A stretch of DNA of 64,000 nucleotides from Nelumbo lutea (Eukaryota > Streptophyta > Magnoliopsida > Proteales > Nelumbonaceae): contig JAKGHH010000001.1 in the NCBI GenBank assembly GCA_022828595.1, positions 143,425,017 to 143,489,016 of the forward strand, read 5' to 3'. The position numbers were made by a program, and so were the translations under genes. Within the stretch, counting starts at the first letter, position 1, and each line of letters begins with the position of its first letter. Shown here one piece after another: positions 42,661 to 54,119 of the stretch. The notes below the pieces were generated by a model. That model had not been told where the DNA came from. It saw nothing but the letters and a program-made list of their open reading frames with translations, and ran no database searches.

Positions 42661-44040
42661 GCTAGCCAATGACTTTATCTCGATTCCCCAAAATGAGGTC
42701 GAGCCTGAGAATATGGTACGAATTGGGTCTTGCCTTCCTCAAGAGATACTTTCCGAACCGGTAAGCTTCCTTAAAACCAATACCGACATGTTTGCTTGGT
42801 CTGCCGATAATATGCTATGAATTGACCCCTCAATCATTATTCACAGGTTGAGCGTAGATCCAAGCTATAGGTCGATTCAACAAACGAATAGAAACTTTGC
42901 ACCAGAGCGTTAGAAAGCCATCAAAGAGGAGGTCAACAAGTTGCTCGGTGCCAAGCTTCATAAGAGAGGTACACTACCCTAAATGGCTATCTAATGTACT
43001 CATGGTTAAGAAAGCTAATGGGAAATGGCATATCTACATTGACTTCACAAATCTCAACAAGGCTTGCTCCAAAGACAACTTTCCTTTATCGAGAATTGAT
43101 CACTCCCATCGATGCCACCATAGGGTATGAGCTACTAAGCTTCATGGACACCTTCTCCAGCTGCAATTAGGTAAAGATGCACCCGATCGACAAGGAGAAG
43201 ACCTCATTCATTGTCCAGCACAACACCTACTGCTACAAGGTGATCCGTTTTAGATTGAAGAATACTGGGGCCACTTACCAAATGTTGGTGAACAAGATCT
43301 ATAAAGAGCAGATGGGGAGAAACATCAAAACCTATGTCGACAACATGATTGTCTTAGGTCTATCTATCACACCTTGGACCTCAGCAAGACACTTAGAATG
43401 CTAAGAAAATACAACATGAAGCCGAACCCTACCAAATGTGCCTTTGGGGTCACCTTGAGAAATTTCTTGGATTTTGTAGTCACCCAACAAGGCATATAGT
43501 CCAATCCTGAGATGATACAAGCCATACTGGACATGGAGACCCCTCGGTCAATCAGTAAAGCCTAGAAGCTCACTAGTCGAGTCGCGGCCCTCAACTTATT
43601 CATGTTTAAGTCGGCCGACCAATGCATACCTTTCTTCTGAGCCATTACAAAGTTGAAGGATTTTCAATGGATAGAAGATTGCTAGAAAGCCTTCAAGGAG
43701 TTAAAGTCCTACCAGGAATCATCACCATTGCTTATGAGGCCCCTCCTAGGAGAAAGTTTATTCTTGTACCTCTTAGCTAGGGATGAGGCAATTATCTCGG
43801 TGTTGGTTCAGGAAGACAAGGGATTTCAAAGGCTAGAGCGTATGAGGCCAGAGAGCCAAATATGGCCAGATACTTGAGTAAAATCTGAGAGCTAACTAAC
43901 CACTTCTAACACTTCGCTCTGCACCAGGTCCCACAGGCTGAGAACATATGAGCCGACACCCTATCAAAATTTGCAAGTTATTCAGGGTCAGCCCTTGGCT
44001 GCACTGTGCACATCGAAAGTTTGACATATCTCAGCATCAA
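42661..44040 (+). pseudogene. Gypsy 3 RT and partial RNase H
   Basis: RT blocks: VHYPKWLSNVLMVKKANGKW, DFTNLNKACSKDNFPL and FRLKNTGATYQMLVNK. The catalytic box reads YVDNM, so the last aspartate of YVDD is asparagine. The frame shifts near 43100 and 43355. The thumb/connection continues as NMKPNPTKCAFGVTLRNFLD. RNase H is largely deleted: after LVQEDKGFQR at about 43820 the sequence jumps to the tether (LHQVPQAEN and ALGCTVHIESL). Confidence 0.8.
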
Positions 44041-44188
44041 AGAGAGGCAAGTGTGCCCCATCCAAGTTGGGCCTTACAAGATGGATCCCATTCTCACCTA
44101 CTTGCAACATGAGCAGCTTGCATCTAACAAGAATAAGGCAAGGAGAGTTTGATGATAGTTATCATGGTGCACCATACTTGAGGGCAAG

Positions 44189-45310
44189 TTGTACAAAAGA
44201 TCCTTCACCCTACCTTACCTCGGATACTTCTGTCGAGAGGAAAAAGAGTATGTGCTAAGAGAGATTCATGAAGGCATATGTGGCAATCATTTGGGGGGCA
44301 GGGCCCCGACCCAAAAAGCACTCGGGCAAGGATACTTTTGGCTAACAATCCAAAATGACGCTATTAAATTGGTACAAAAAGTGCGACCGATGCCAAAGGC
44401 ACTCTAACATCCTCCATCGGCCCGCAATGACCCTTTTGGCCCTTAGCAACCCCCGACCCTTTGCAAAATGGGGTATGGGCCTCCTTGGTCCTTTCCCCCT
44501 ATCCACGAGGAACAGGAGATACCTTGTTGTGGTAGTAGACTACTTCACCAAGTGGGTTGAAGTTGAGGCCTTCGAAACCATTACGACTAAGATGATTCAA
44601 AGCTTCTTCTAGAAGAATATCATCTGTCGATTTAGCATCCAATACATGCTCATCACTGACAACGGCCGACAGTTCAACAATGCCAAGTTCATTGAATGGT
44701 GTGGAAGCCTAAAGATAAAGCAGTAGTACACTTCAGTTGGCTACCCTCAAACTAATGGGCTAGCCGAGGTCACGAATAGGACGATCCTAGATGGACTGAA
44801 GGCAAAATTAGACAAAGCCAAAAGGCTTTGGGTGGATGAACTATACAACATTCTTTAGGCATACCGAACGACATCTTAAACTGCCATTGGTGAAACCCCC
44901 TTCAACTTGACGTATGGGATAGAGGTTGTCATCCCAGCAGAGATTGGCCAACTGATACTTCGAACCGAGGCATACAAGGAAGCTGAGAACAACCAAGAAT
45001 TAAGGAACAACATTGACCTATTGGAAGGTGTCTGAGAGCAAGCCCAAAACAGGGTTGCAACATACCAACAAAGAGTTGCAAGATACTACGATTCCTGAGT
45101 TAGAGAGAATCACTTCAAAGAATGCGACCTTGTCCTTAGAAAAATCATGGTTCCTAAGCCTGACGTTGGAAAGGTTGGCTCAAACTGACAAGGGCCCTAT
45201 GGAATCAAGCAAGCAATAAGACCTAGAACCTTTCAGTTAGAATACATGGGTGGAAGATCGGTGCCTCGCACCTAGAACTCGGAGAATCTCCAAATGTACT
45301 ATCAATAAAG
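44189..45310 (+). pseudogene. Gypsy 3 integrase
   Basis: Zinc-binding region: HEGICGNHLGG with CDRCQRHS. In the core, the block normally WGMDLLGP reads WGMGLLGP, so the first catalytic aspartate is glycine. The second aspartate (ITDNGRQFNN near 44655) and the glutamate (NGLAEVTNRTIL near 44760) are present. C-terminal blocks VVIPAEIGQLILRTEAY and RKIMVPKPDVGKVG follow. At least six in-frame stops. It no longer can join DNA. Confidence 0.82.
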
Positions 45311-46090
45311 TTGTAAATACCTTAATAAAAAATTGTAAATGAAAAGTGCAAGTTCCTCTCACCTCAGATCTTTCTTTGTGAAAACATTCTCATTCCCTCT
45401 AGCTACTAGGACCCCTTGGTCGATTAACCACAACATACAAACTTTCTTAAGGTTATATGCTCGGACCAGACGTCGGCTCAAGGCATACAACACTTTGCAA
45501 GTCATACACCTAGTTGCCTTTCAAGTTTTGGCCTTTTGTGACTAAGGCAAAAGCTTTCGGAACCTCAACAACTATTGATAAGATAGGCCATGACCCTAGT
45601 CTCGGCCTTAAAGACCCTTAAAGAAGTGAGTCTTTAGAGGCCAAAGAGACGACGTTGGCCAATTACTTAATAAAAAAACACAATGAATGGCACACTAAGT
45701 AAACGGCATTTCTCCACAAAGGCAACCACTAGTGACCTCGGTCACAAAGTCCTTGCGTAATGACGCATTGAACATGATGTTGGATTCAACCACAATCGAC
45801 TTTTTTCTTTTTCACTAAGGCAAAGAGTTTCAAGACTTCCAAGACTTCGATAACTGCTATCGAACGACTCATGGTGTCCGCATTGGCTTAAAAAACTCTA
45901 ATAGGGAACATCCTCATGAAAGACACAGTAAAGAACACTTTTGCAATAAAGAATTATTTTATTAAACAATGGAAATTTTCTTTACAAAGATGCCCCTTTG
46001 GGGGAAGGCATCTACCCCTTGCACAAAACAAAAAAGAAGAAGAGAAAGAAGAGAAAAGAAGAATATAAAGTATCTTTTGACAAGAAACTT
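45311..46090 (+). mobile_element. Gypsy 3 untranslated region after integrase
   Basis: No coding signal. Two loosely similar stretches, each with AAGGCAAA(A/G) and GACT(T/C)-rich words (about 45543-45640 and 45818-45900), may be a decayed tandem repeat like the array of Gypsy 2. It leads into the antisense ORF. Confidence 0.45.
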
Positions 46091-46099
46091 AAGTTCAAT

Positions 46100-46614
46100 T
46101 TACTCAAGTGTCTTAACAAAAAAAAGGCCTCTTATGGGGGAGGCATTGGCCCCTTACAAGAGAAAACAAGAAAAAAGAAAAAATATACAAGTTTAGCATC
46201 GGTGGTTGGATTCTCATCCGTCCCTAGTATATCTACTATTTGTTGAGTTTTAGTGGCAAATGGATCCATCTGGCCAATGTTGTAGCTCGGAAGAAACTTC
46301 ATCACTTGAGCCATGTAGTCATCAAAGCCCTCTATGTAAGCCTAGGAGGCAAAGGTCATTAGGTTTGTTTCATGCTCCTTTGAGGTCTTGTACTTTTCGA
46401 CTACCTTTGCAGCTGACTCCTCTAGCTACTGCTCTGTTGATGCTAGGGACGACTTTAACTCTTTCACAAGCTCCCTATTGTTTGCCACCTTGATCTCAGC
46501 TTTCTTGCAACACCCATGCTCATCGCATGCCCCTGCCCTTGACTGCCTTCTGACCAAACTATGCCTCATCCGTTTACTACTTTAGGCGCTCAATCTCCTA
46601 ACGATCAGACTGTG
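46100..46614 (-). pseudogene. Antisense ORF of Gypsy 3, downstream half
   Basis: Read on the minus strand: AEIKVANNRELVKELKSSLA, then ESAAKVVEKYKTSKEHET and GFDDYMAQVMKFLPSYNIG. The heptad-like spacing suggests a coiled coil. Tat-group elements are known to carry an extra ORF on the opposite strand between integrase and the 3' LTR; its role is unsettled. The upstream half lies at 54120-55150, across the nested insertions. Three stops are present. Confidence 0.6.
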
Positions 46615-48089
46615 CCTTAATGGGCATCATTTTAGGGTTACCTAGGCCTTAGAATAGTCAAAATGTGCCATTTTCCCAATTAAATTCAATATTGTGACCA
46701 CTGAGGATCCATGTGCAAAATCCTAGGAAAACTGGGAAAGTTTCAGGGCTGAAATATAGTTTTTGGGAAGGTGATGTGAATTCCAACTAAGAGAGGGGGT
46801 GTTTCTGTGAAAAATTGAGCACAGAAGGGCGCCTCTTATCTGCTAAACCCAGAATGGCACCTCTCATACTATATTAGCATACTCCCCTCTCCTTAGCAAA
46901 CCCTAGGACGCCTCCCCACTCATTCTTTTCACCTTTAACAAACCCTAGTTGCCCCTAACTGCTAAATCCTCACCTTCCATACCTTTTAATCTCCACCCTC
47001 CATTCTAGGATGCCCTCTCTTTAGTATTCTAATCCTAGGGCGCCGCCTAACTTCTAATCCCCACCATTCAGCTTTTAGCCACTAGATCTCAGCCCTCTAT
47101 TTCACTCTCTATCTCAGCTATTCAATCTAGGGTGCCACCCAATCCTTTTAATCTCCACCTTTCAATCCTAGGTGCCCAAACCTCCACTATCCAATTCTAG
47201 GTGCTCAAATCTCAGCCCTACATAATATTGGGCAATATATTTTTGCAAAAACCCTCAATTATCAACCTTAGGATCACCTTAGAACAATCCTAACCTTCAA
47301 TTCTCAACCCTAGGGCACCCATATTTATGCAAAAACCAAGCTGCCGCCCCCCTCTTTCTCTCTAATCCCAGTTTTATCCACCATTCTCTATAAAAAGGTC
47401 CCCAAGGGCCCTGGAGAAAGGGTTGGTCAATTCACCAAGTTCACAAGGCTAAGGTTTCTTGAGGAGTTTAAGGGTTGTAGAAGGGAAGGATGCCCAAATC
47501 TTGTCAAGAGGGGTTCCTTTAAGCAGTCTAGCCAATTTGCAACTACCGCCACTGGATTTGATCAACCATTCTTTACATTTTCTTTATTTTCTTTTATGTT
47601 ATTTTTATTCCAACAATCTTTTAGATTTAATTTCTTTTTGCTTGTTTGTTTTGCATATTTGAATTCGTCCGATTCAAGGCTAAGGTGTCTCGAGGGGTTC
47701 GAGGGCTGAACGGAAGGAGAAAGCTTGTATTTCATCTTCCTGAACACTTACCGCCACTGGATCCAAATTTTGGATCACTTGTATTTGTTTCTTTTGTTGA
47801 TTTCAATGTTCTTTAATTTCTGAATTTCAATTATTGTCTTGTTTAATTTCCAACCTTTAATTTTTGCATTAATAAATTCAATTTTCTTATTTTCTACAAA
47901 TCCCATATCCATTTTCCTTTTATCTGTCCAAAACAAAAAAAAATACAATTTTTATTCTTGGTTCCCTGTGAGTTCGACCCCTTCCTCACCACGTACTACG
48001 TTGTTTAAGGTTACGTGAGGATTGAAAAAATTTATAAATCTCTAAACTGGTGTTCCGAAGTGATTAACGACACACTTCCGACTATCCCA
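46615..48089 (+). mobile_element. 5' LTR of element G
   Basis: A TATA box TATAAAAAG lies at 47389-47397, followed by a transcribed part with two similar units: AAGG(T/C)T(T/A)AGGT-type starts at about 47444 and 47675, each with CTACCGCCACTGGAT or TTACCGCCACTGGAT. The end has CCCTGTGAGTTCGACCCC at about 47963 and stops at TCCCA before the primer site. The left border is uncertain. Confidence 0.65.
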
Positions 48090-48095
48090 AGTTTT

Positions 48096-48113
48096 TGGCA
48101 CCGTTACCGGGGA
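48096..48113 (+). other. Primer-binding site of element G
   Basis: TGGCACCGTTACCGGGGA resembles the TGGCGCCGTTGCCGGGGA site found after the 5' LTR of many plant Athila-side Gypsy elements, with two changes. Confidence 0.8.
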
Positions 48114-49785
48114 AGCAATGGAGAAAATTTGTTATTTGTTTTGTCTAGATATGTTTCATTATTTTTTTTTTTATTTTAATTCTTGTTTTCCTTTGATTTT
48201 GTAGGATGTAATAGCAAAAGGTGGGGTACCTAAGCATTGCTAGACTACTGAAGAAAAGAGAAGAGAAGAGAAATTGGGAATGCGATTCAAGTGTAGTCGT
48301 CCCAATTTAGTCTTGTATTTTTGTTGTTTTTATTTTTGAATCCCTTTTTGGTAAAATAGTGTTTTTGAATTCTTAGTTAATTAATTTTTTTTATAGATCC
48401 GATTTATTTTTTTAGTATTATTTTTTTTTTGTTTTTAGATCTATTTTTCTTTCTTTGTTTTTATTTCTTAAGCGAAATAGGTTTTTGTTTAGGATTGTTA
48501 GGTTCTATCTTTTTTCTTTATTTTCAGATTAAAAACTCACTTCATTTTTTCTTATTTTATTTTTTTATTTATCGTCGCATATTCTTTTTTTGTTATTTTT
48601 TGTTTAATCCTTAGAGTAGGGATTTCCCTTGTTAGTATTTATTTTTTGTAGTTGTTAATTCTTTTTTTTAGCATAATTGATCCTTTCATTTTTGGTTTTC
48701 AGTAGTTATTTGTTGCTTTACTTAATTGCCCTTTTAATTAAATAGTTATTTAATTGATTAATTAATTGTTGATTAGAATATTATTCAAAATTTCGAATTT
48801 GAGTTTAAATTTCAAATTTGAATTCAAAATTTGAATTTTAATTCGAATCTGAATTTGAATTTAAATTTCAAATTTTAAATTTCAAACAAATTAAAAATTA
48901 AAAGAAAATTAATTAGTATTTTAACATTTTTGCATTTTCATTCCAACATATAGGGTTTGATATGTTCTAGAGCATGCATCATATAGGGTTATTTAATTGC
49001 TGAAATTATTTTTTCAGTTGTTAATGTGTTAAGGTTTTTCATTTTTTTAATTGCTATTTTTACGGAATTAGTTTATTTTATTATTTTATGTTAAATTGCT
49101 GAATTGCATATTAGAGATAACTATTCATGCATTGTAATTAGTTGCATTTATTTTGTTTATTGTGTTTTTTTTGTTAATCCATTTAAGGGCAATCCAATTT
49201 AAATAAGATAAGTTGGGGATTTCATCATCCTTCCTTGGCCCAAAAACCACCACCCTTTCACGTGTGGTTCACCCTAAAATTTAATTTAAAATTTGGATAG
49301 CAAGATCCTTTAGGGGGCTCCACACGTTTGGTTCAAAAGTGTGCTAAATTTTAGGGAAGCTTGTGATTACTTTCCATAACCGGCAGTTGGTGTCTAAGGA
49401 AAGAGGTTAAATAGCTAAGCCTAAGCGGGTTTTGTGATTACTTATTTAGGTCCTTGCGAGAGTAAGGGGAGCCTCCCACATCCCCACCTCTTACCTGGCT
49501 AACCAAAGGAAGTGTAATTCCAAGTGAATTTAAGAGGATTCGCATTGGTTGAAATTCTTTCATCTTTTTTAATTTAAAAATTGAAATTTAAATTTAAATT
49601 TCAGGAATTTAAATTTCCAAATTTAACTTTGAAATTAAATTTCAAAAATTTAAAATTGGAATTAGAAAAAAGAAAATAAAAAATTAAAAAAAATCCAAAC
49701 TTGAGTTTAAATTTAAAAATCTAAATTTGAAATTAAAATTCAAAATTTAAATTTCCAATTTAAAAAAAAATCAAAATAAAATAAA
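48114..49785 (+). mobile_element. Leader of element G
   Basis: A non-coding, T-rich then A/T-rich leader. AAATTTGAA-type words fill 48785-48900 and 49565-49790 on both sides of the conserved block 49235-49560, which is shared with 605-930. The N-terminal half of gag, which should lie here, is absent. Confidence 0.6.
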
Positions 49786-51640
49786 ATGAATTCAATGTCC
49801 AGAGTTTGTGGAATGAAAAACTACTTCCAACCTGAGCCACATATAGATTGGAACCATGTGTCTTAACAACTAGATAAGATCAATGGGATGACCCAAAGAC
49901 TTGATCAAGTCCTTGCATTTCATGAACAAATTGGCCCATACCCAACCTTGTCATCCTACCCAACATGTTCCATCTGTGCAAGCCTGACCCATCATGTTAG
50001 CTAGTGCCCTGTGGCGGGCCCATGTTAACCAGTCATTCCATAGCAAGTACATGTGGCCAATGGATTTTCCAACCCAATGTTAACCCATTCTTTCGCCCAT
50101 ATAACCCTAAGTGGGAAAATCAGCCCAACTTCACTTATAGGGCCCAAGCCCAAGAAACCACCCTACCAGATGTGCACTCTCTCAATGGTCTGAAGCCTAG
50201 ATTCACTGTGAGTACAATGATTACCTTGGGACTCAATCGGCTCAGCCATGTCAAACCTACACACTGTCCCAGTAGTACCATCCATCTAACTCCATGGCCC
50301 AGCAATTTCAGAGGCCACAGGTGCAGAGCCAATTCCAGCAGACTTACCCTAGGAACTAGCCGGTCCAACCTTATCAAGTTTACCCACAACCTCCTCAAAC
50401 CAGTTCAGTTGATGACAAATTCATGCAGCTTCAACAGTTGATTCTAACCCATCAATAGTCCATAGCTAGATTAGAGAGCCAAATAGGATAGCTAGTCGAA
50501 GCCAATGTGAGGAGAGAAGTAGCAAAACTACCAAGTTAATCAGTTGCGAACCCTAGAAATCAGCCACCGGGTTTTCCTCCTAAGAACCCTCAGTTCGAAA
50601 ATGCTAAGGCTATCACAACCTTAAGGAGTGGAAGGATTTTAGAGGACTCGTATGAGAAAAAGAAAGTTAGTGAAGAAGAGGAGTAAGAAGAACATAAGTT
50701 GGGTGGGGGGGGGGGAAGAAAAAGGAAAGGAAAATTTAGAAGAAGAGCCTATAGTGAACCGACCTATAGTTCCCTTTCCAAACGCACTCACAATCGGGCC
50801 GTTGCAAAAGACGAAGAGATCAAGGAATTATTCAAGCAAGTCCATATTAACATCCCACTCCTTGACGCGATCCAACATGTCCCGACCTACGCCAAGTTCT
50901 TAAAAGAGTTGTGTACTCAAAAGAGGGAGCCACGATCGGCCCTACAAAAAGTGATGCTCTTGGTAGATGTTAGTGCAGTTCTCCTAAACCAACTCCCCTA
51001 GAAAATGAAAGACCCTGGTTCTCCTTTAATAAGTTGTGTCATCTCTGGGATCACTTTCGATTGGGCCCTATTGGATCTTGGGACTGGTGTAAATCAACTC
51101 CCCTCTATTATTTATGAAAGGTTCAGGATCGGTAAAACCTACCCCAGTAATTTTGCAATTTATTGATCGACCAGCCAAGACTTCTTGAGGTGTTATTGAG
51201 GATTTCATTATCAAGGTAGAGGATTGTTACTTCCCAGTGGATTTTATCGTCCTAGACATGACCCCAACCGAGGAACTTAGGACATTTGTTTCTATCAACG
51301 ATCAGTGCAAACATCGACTGTAAATTGAGAGAAATGGACATTTCGTTTGGAGAGTAGAAAGCTTAGTTAAATGTATTTTGTGCCACTAAGTATCCAAACC
51401 TAGGGGAAGATGAATTCAAGGTAGATGTAGTGGACGATTTTGTAGATGCCCTATCTACCCCTTGGTTAGCCCAATCTGAGTCTTATATGTGTAAAGAAGA
51501 AAACGAGTCTAGGAGTGTAGATGAGAGAAGTGTGTGAATGCGTCTGACTGAAAATGTTAAACTTAGCACTAGTTGGGAGGCAATCCAACGTAGTTTTCAA
51601 TTGCTTTTGTTTTTAGAAATTAGAGTTTTTGGTTTCTTTT
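49786..51640 (+). pseudogene. Element G gag C-terminus and protease, broken
   Basis: The ATG at 49786 opens MNSMSRVCGMKNYFQPEPH. Then come DKINGMTQRLDQVLAFHEQI, a knuckle-like CSICASLTHHVS*CP, and AKAITTLRSGRIL. Before the protease runs KDEEIKELFKQVHINIPLLD and PTYAKFLKELC. The protease site reads ALLDLGTGVNQLP (usual DLGASVNLLP), followed by YFPVDFIVLD. Many stops. After this, where RT should begin, coding similarity ends and the 3' tail starts. Confidence 0.75.
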
Positions 51641-51754
51641 CTTTATTCAAGAATAGTTGGTAGACCTTGAAGCCCTTGGGAAAAACCCTCTTGAATGTCC
51701 CCTTTGGCCCAAGTCCCTTTGCAACATTCTAGTCATGCAATTGGGGATAATGGA

Positions 51755-51770
51755 ACTTAAGTTGGGGGGG
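51755..51770 (+). other. Polypurine-like tract of element G
   Basis: ACTTAAGTTGGGGGGG follows TCATGCAATTGGGGATAAT, a combination that in Athila-side elements lies after the coding region. No LTR begins directly after it, so either the real tract lay further right or this one is internal. Confidence 0.5.
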
Positions 51771-52621
51771 TGAGGAAAGAGAGAAAAATTGAAAAAAAAA
51801 GTGAAACCTTTAAAAATGCAAAACTAAAAATTTTTATTAAGAAATTTTTAAGTTTTTCCATTAAAAGAGATTCCCAAATAGAAAAAGTTAAGGAAACTGA
51901 TAGAAGAATATTGAATTTTGTAGAAATTGGTAGCAAGTGGCATGAATTAAATTGGTCTTATTTTGAATGTTGTCAAAATCGTTTAGAAATTGAAAATACT
52001 CCCAAGTTTGCCCCTGCTAAGATAAGAAGAGAAAGATTGAGAAATTAGACGCAAAATTCTTCAAATTATTAAAGGACAGTGGACCACCCTGAACAGTGTT
52101 TAAAAAAAAAAAAGGAGAGAATAAAAGGTCAATTGACACTCTAGACTTAGTAACCGGGTCTCTTCACCTAAGTTAAGAGTCGAGATTCACATCAAACAGA
52201 AAAGGGAATGCCAAAGACAATCACCTAACACTTAGTAATCGGGTCTCTTCACTTAAGGCAAGTGTCGAGATTCACATCAAACGGTGGAATGTAGCAATAA
52301 AAATAAGTGTGTATCTCAAAGTTCAATGGTAGAAATCCATTGTAAGAAATGATAAGAAGAATACTTGTCAGATTTTGAAATCAATCTCAGATTTTCTTGA
52401 TAAATTACAAATGGAAGAGCATACAAGATTTTTAAGCTAAGTTTTTGAAATATTCAAAGCAAGATAGTTTTACCCCTTAAGCCCAATACTGATCTATACA
52501 AAGTTTGAGAATTCTAGAATTAGGATACTTGGCTGATTTTGTCAAGGATGATCATGCTATGGGAATGACTTCTTTCTTTACTCAGTGTAATTTTAAGACT
52601 ACATTGCTAAGGGACTAGGGA
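51771..52621 (+). mobile_element. 3' tail of element G with a short tandem repeat
   Basis: An A-rich stretch is followed by two copies of a 52-base core beginning CTTAGTAA(C/T)CGGGTCTCTTC and ending GAGATTCACATCAAAC (52146-52197 and 52231-52282). The end, TACATTGCTAAGGGACTAG, is a phrase typical just before the polypurine tract and 3' LTR of such elements. The LTR itself is missing, and G/C-rich Gypsy 3 sequence resumes. Confidence 0.6.
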
Positions 52622-52636
52622 CCCGCTCGAGGTTCC

Positions 52637-54119
52637 TGATGAGAATAAAAGTTATCATATTTTTATCCCTAAATATTCAGTCTTTTATACTTAATTAGTA
52701 CTTAATTGGACTCCTTATGTGTGTATTTCAATTCAGGGCATGAAAGAAGGCGTCTGGAGAAAAACAAGGCTAATCAGGTAATTTTGTATAGTTTCGGCGC
52801 CGCTTAGTAATCTGGGCATAACTCTCCTATCCGAACTCCGATTGAGATGATTCAAGATGCATTGGAAAGATAAGAAAGAATTCTATAAGTTTTATATTTT
52901 GAGTTTTGATAGATTCGGAATGCATCAAAGTCAAAATTGGGCCCAAAATCTAAGCAAGTTTGTAGGGAAGCCCAGCTCGCAGCAGAAGCCCAATTCATTG
53001 AGGAAGCCTAATACGAATGCAAGAATAAGAAACTGCAAAGAGTCCTATCAGATTTAATTTTTTGATGTAATTCTAAAAAGATAAAGGAGATTGAGATTAC
53101 TAGATAAGAGATAAGAATAGGATTAGATTATGACTTTCTATTTTTGAGGAAGAACTCAAAGAAGGAGTTGGAAACAGCCCCTCCTTTTAAAGCTATATAA
53201 AGGGGCGGCAGACTAGCAGCAAGGAATCAATCAATCTCTGGAGAAATCAAGGAGAAATCCTCCAAGAAAGCTTCAGCCTTCAAGAAGGCAGTCAACAACA
53301 TAGGAGGAGAAAAGGAGGAAGGCAGCAGCAAGGAGAAGACAAGCTCATCAACCTCAACCTCAAGGGCGACATCATGAGTTCTTTCTTATACCTTGTTTGT
53401 TTAAATTCCTTTATCATGAATTAGTTTATTTATAGCTAGGGCTATGGAAAGCCTAACCACGACCATGGATTGATTTTTATTTAATTCAATCAAGTTGTTT
53501 TTATTTTCATATTGTCTATGAGTTATTATGCGTAATGCGATTAGGAGTTTGGCCATCTCTTAGTTGATTTAGTTTATGTGGGTGAATCGGAAGAGGAATT
53601 CATATAATAGACTAAATAACTCATAGTGTGAATTGAATGGTATATAGGAATATATATACATGATTCATCTGATGATACAGGTTTTTCATAGAACTTAATG
53701 CACTTTCTATCTCGAGAACTCTAGATGAGGAATCAAAGGGTTACTTGATAGAAGTATGTTTGATATATCCTGGGAGGGAATATTAAATAAATTAGGAAAA
53801 ACTTCAGCTTATGAAAATAATAAATTATCTTGGTTAATTTAATAAATTGATGTTCATTGGAATGGTTAGGTGGACCAATAGTCCTAGCGCTTTCAATTAG
53901 ATCGTTGTAAGTTTAGTCACTGATTGCCCTTGTTTTTATTTTTATTTTTTGTCTTTAATTTTCAGAAGTTAAATTTGTTAGATCCAAAATTCGGTTGTCC
54001 AAATAATCAAAGGGAAATTATAGTTTTAGTACTTATTTTGTTAAATCCTTGTGGGAACGATATTTTTATACTACTTGATAACTAGTGCACTTGCTAGGGT
54101 TATATAATTATTGCTATCA
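52637..54119 (+). mobile_element. Solo Gypsy LTR, family S, copy 2
   Basis: Begins TGATGAGAAT, ends GCTATCA, with the perfect 5-bp duplication GTTCC at 52632-52636 and 54120-54124. A TATA box, TATATAAAG, lies at 53194-53202, in the same place as in copy 1 (12012-13522). It sits inside the antisense ORF of Gypsy element 3. No internal sequence is attached. Confidence 0.92.

Larger units (their letters stand above)
46615..52621 (+). mobile_element. Gag-protease-only Gypsy element G nested in Gypsy 3
   Basis: 5' LTR about 46615-48089, primer site from 48096, a long A/T-rich leader with a conserved block (49235-49560), gag C-terminus and protease (49786-51640), then a polypurine-like tract (51755-51770) and tail. 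RT, RNase H and integrase are absent, so it depended on other elements, like the plant class called TR-GAG. The gag and protease resemble Athila/Tat-side Gypsy elements. No 3' LTR was found. Both outer borders are inferred from where the antisense ORF of Gypsy 3 breaks. Confidence 0.7.

Noticed and set aside
48429..48614. Hydrophobic 61-codon open frame
   Set aside because: Produced by a T-rich leader of element G; no conservation or domain.
46600..52640. Target-site duplication and 3' LTR for element G
   Set aside because: No repeat of the 46615-48089 LTR was found on the right, and no matching 5-bp words at the two borders.
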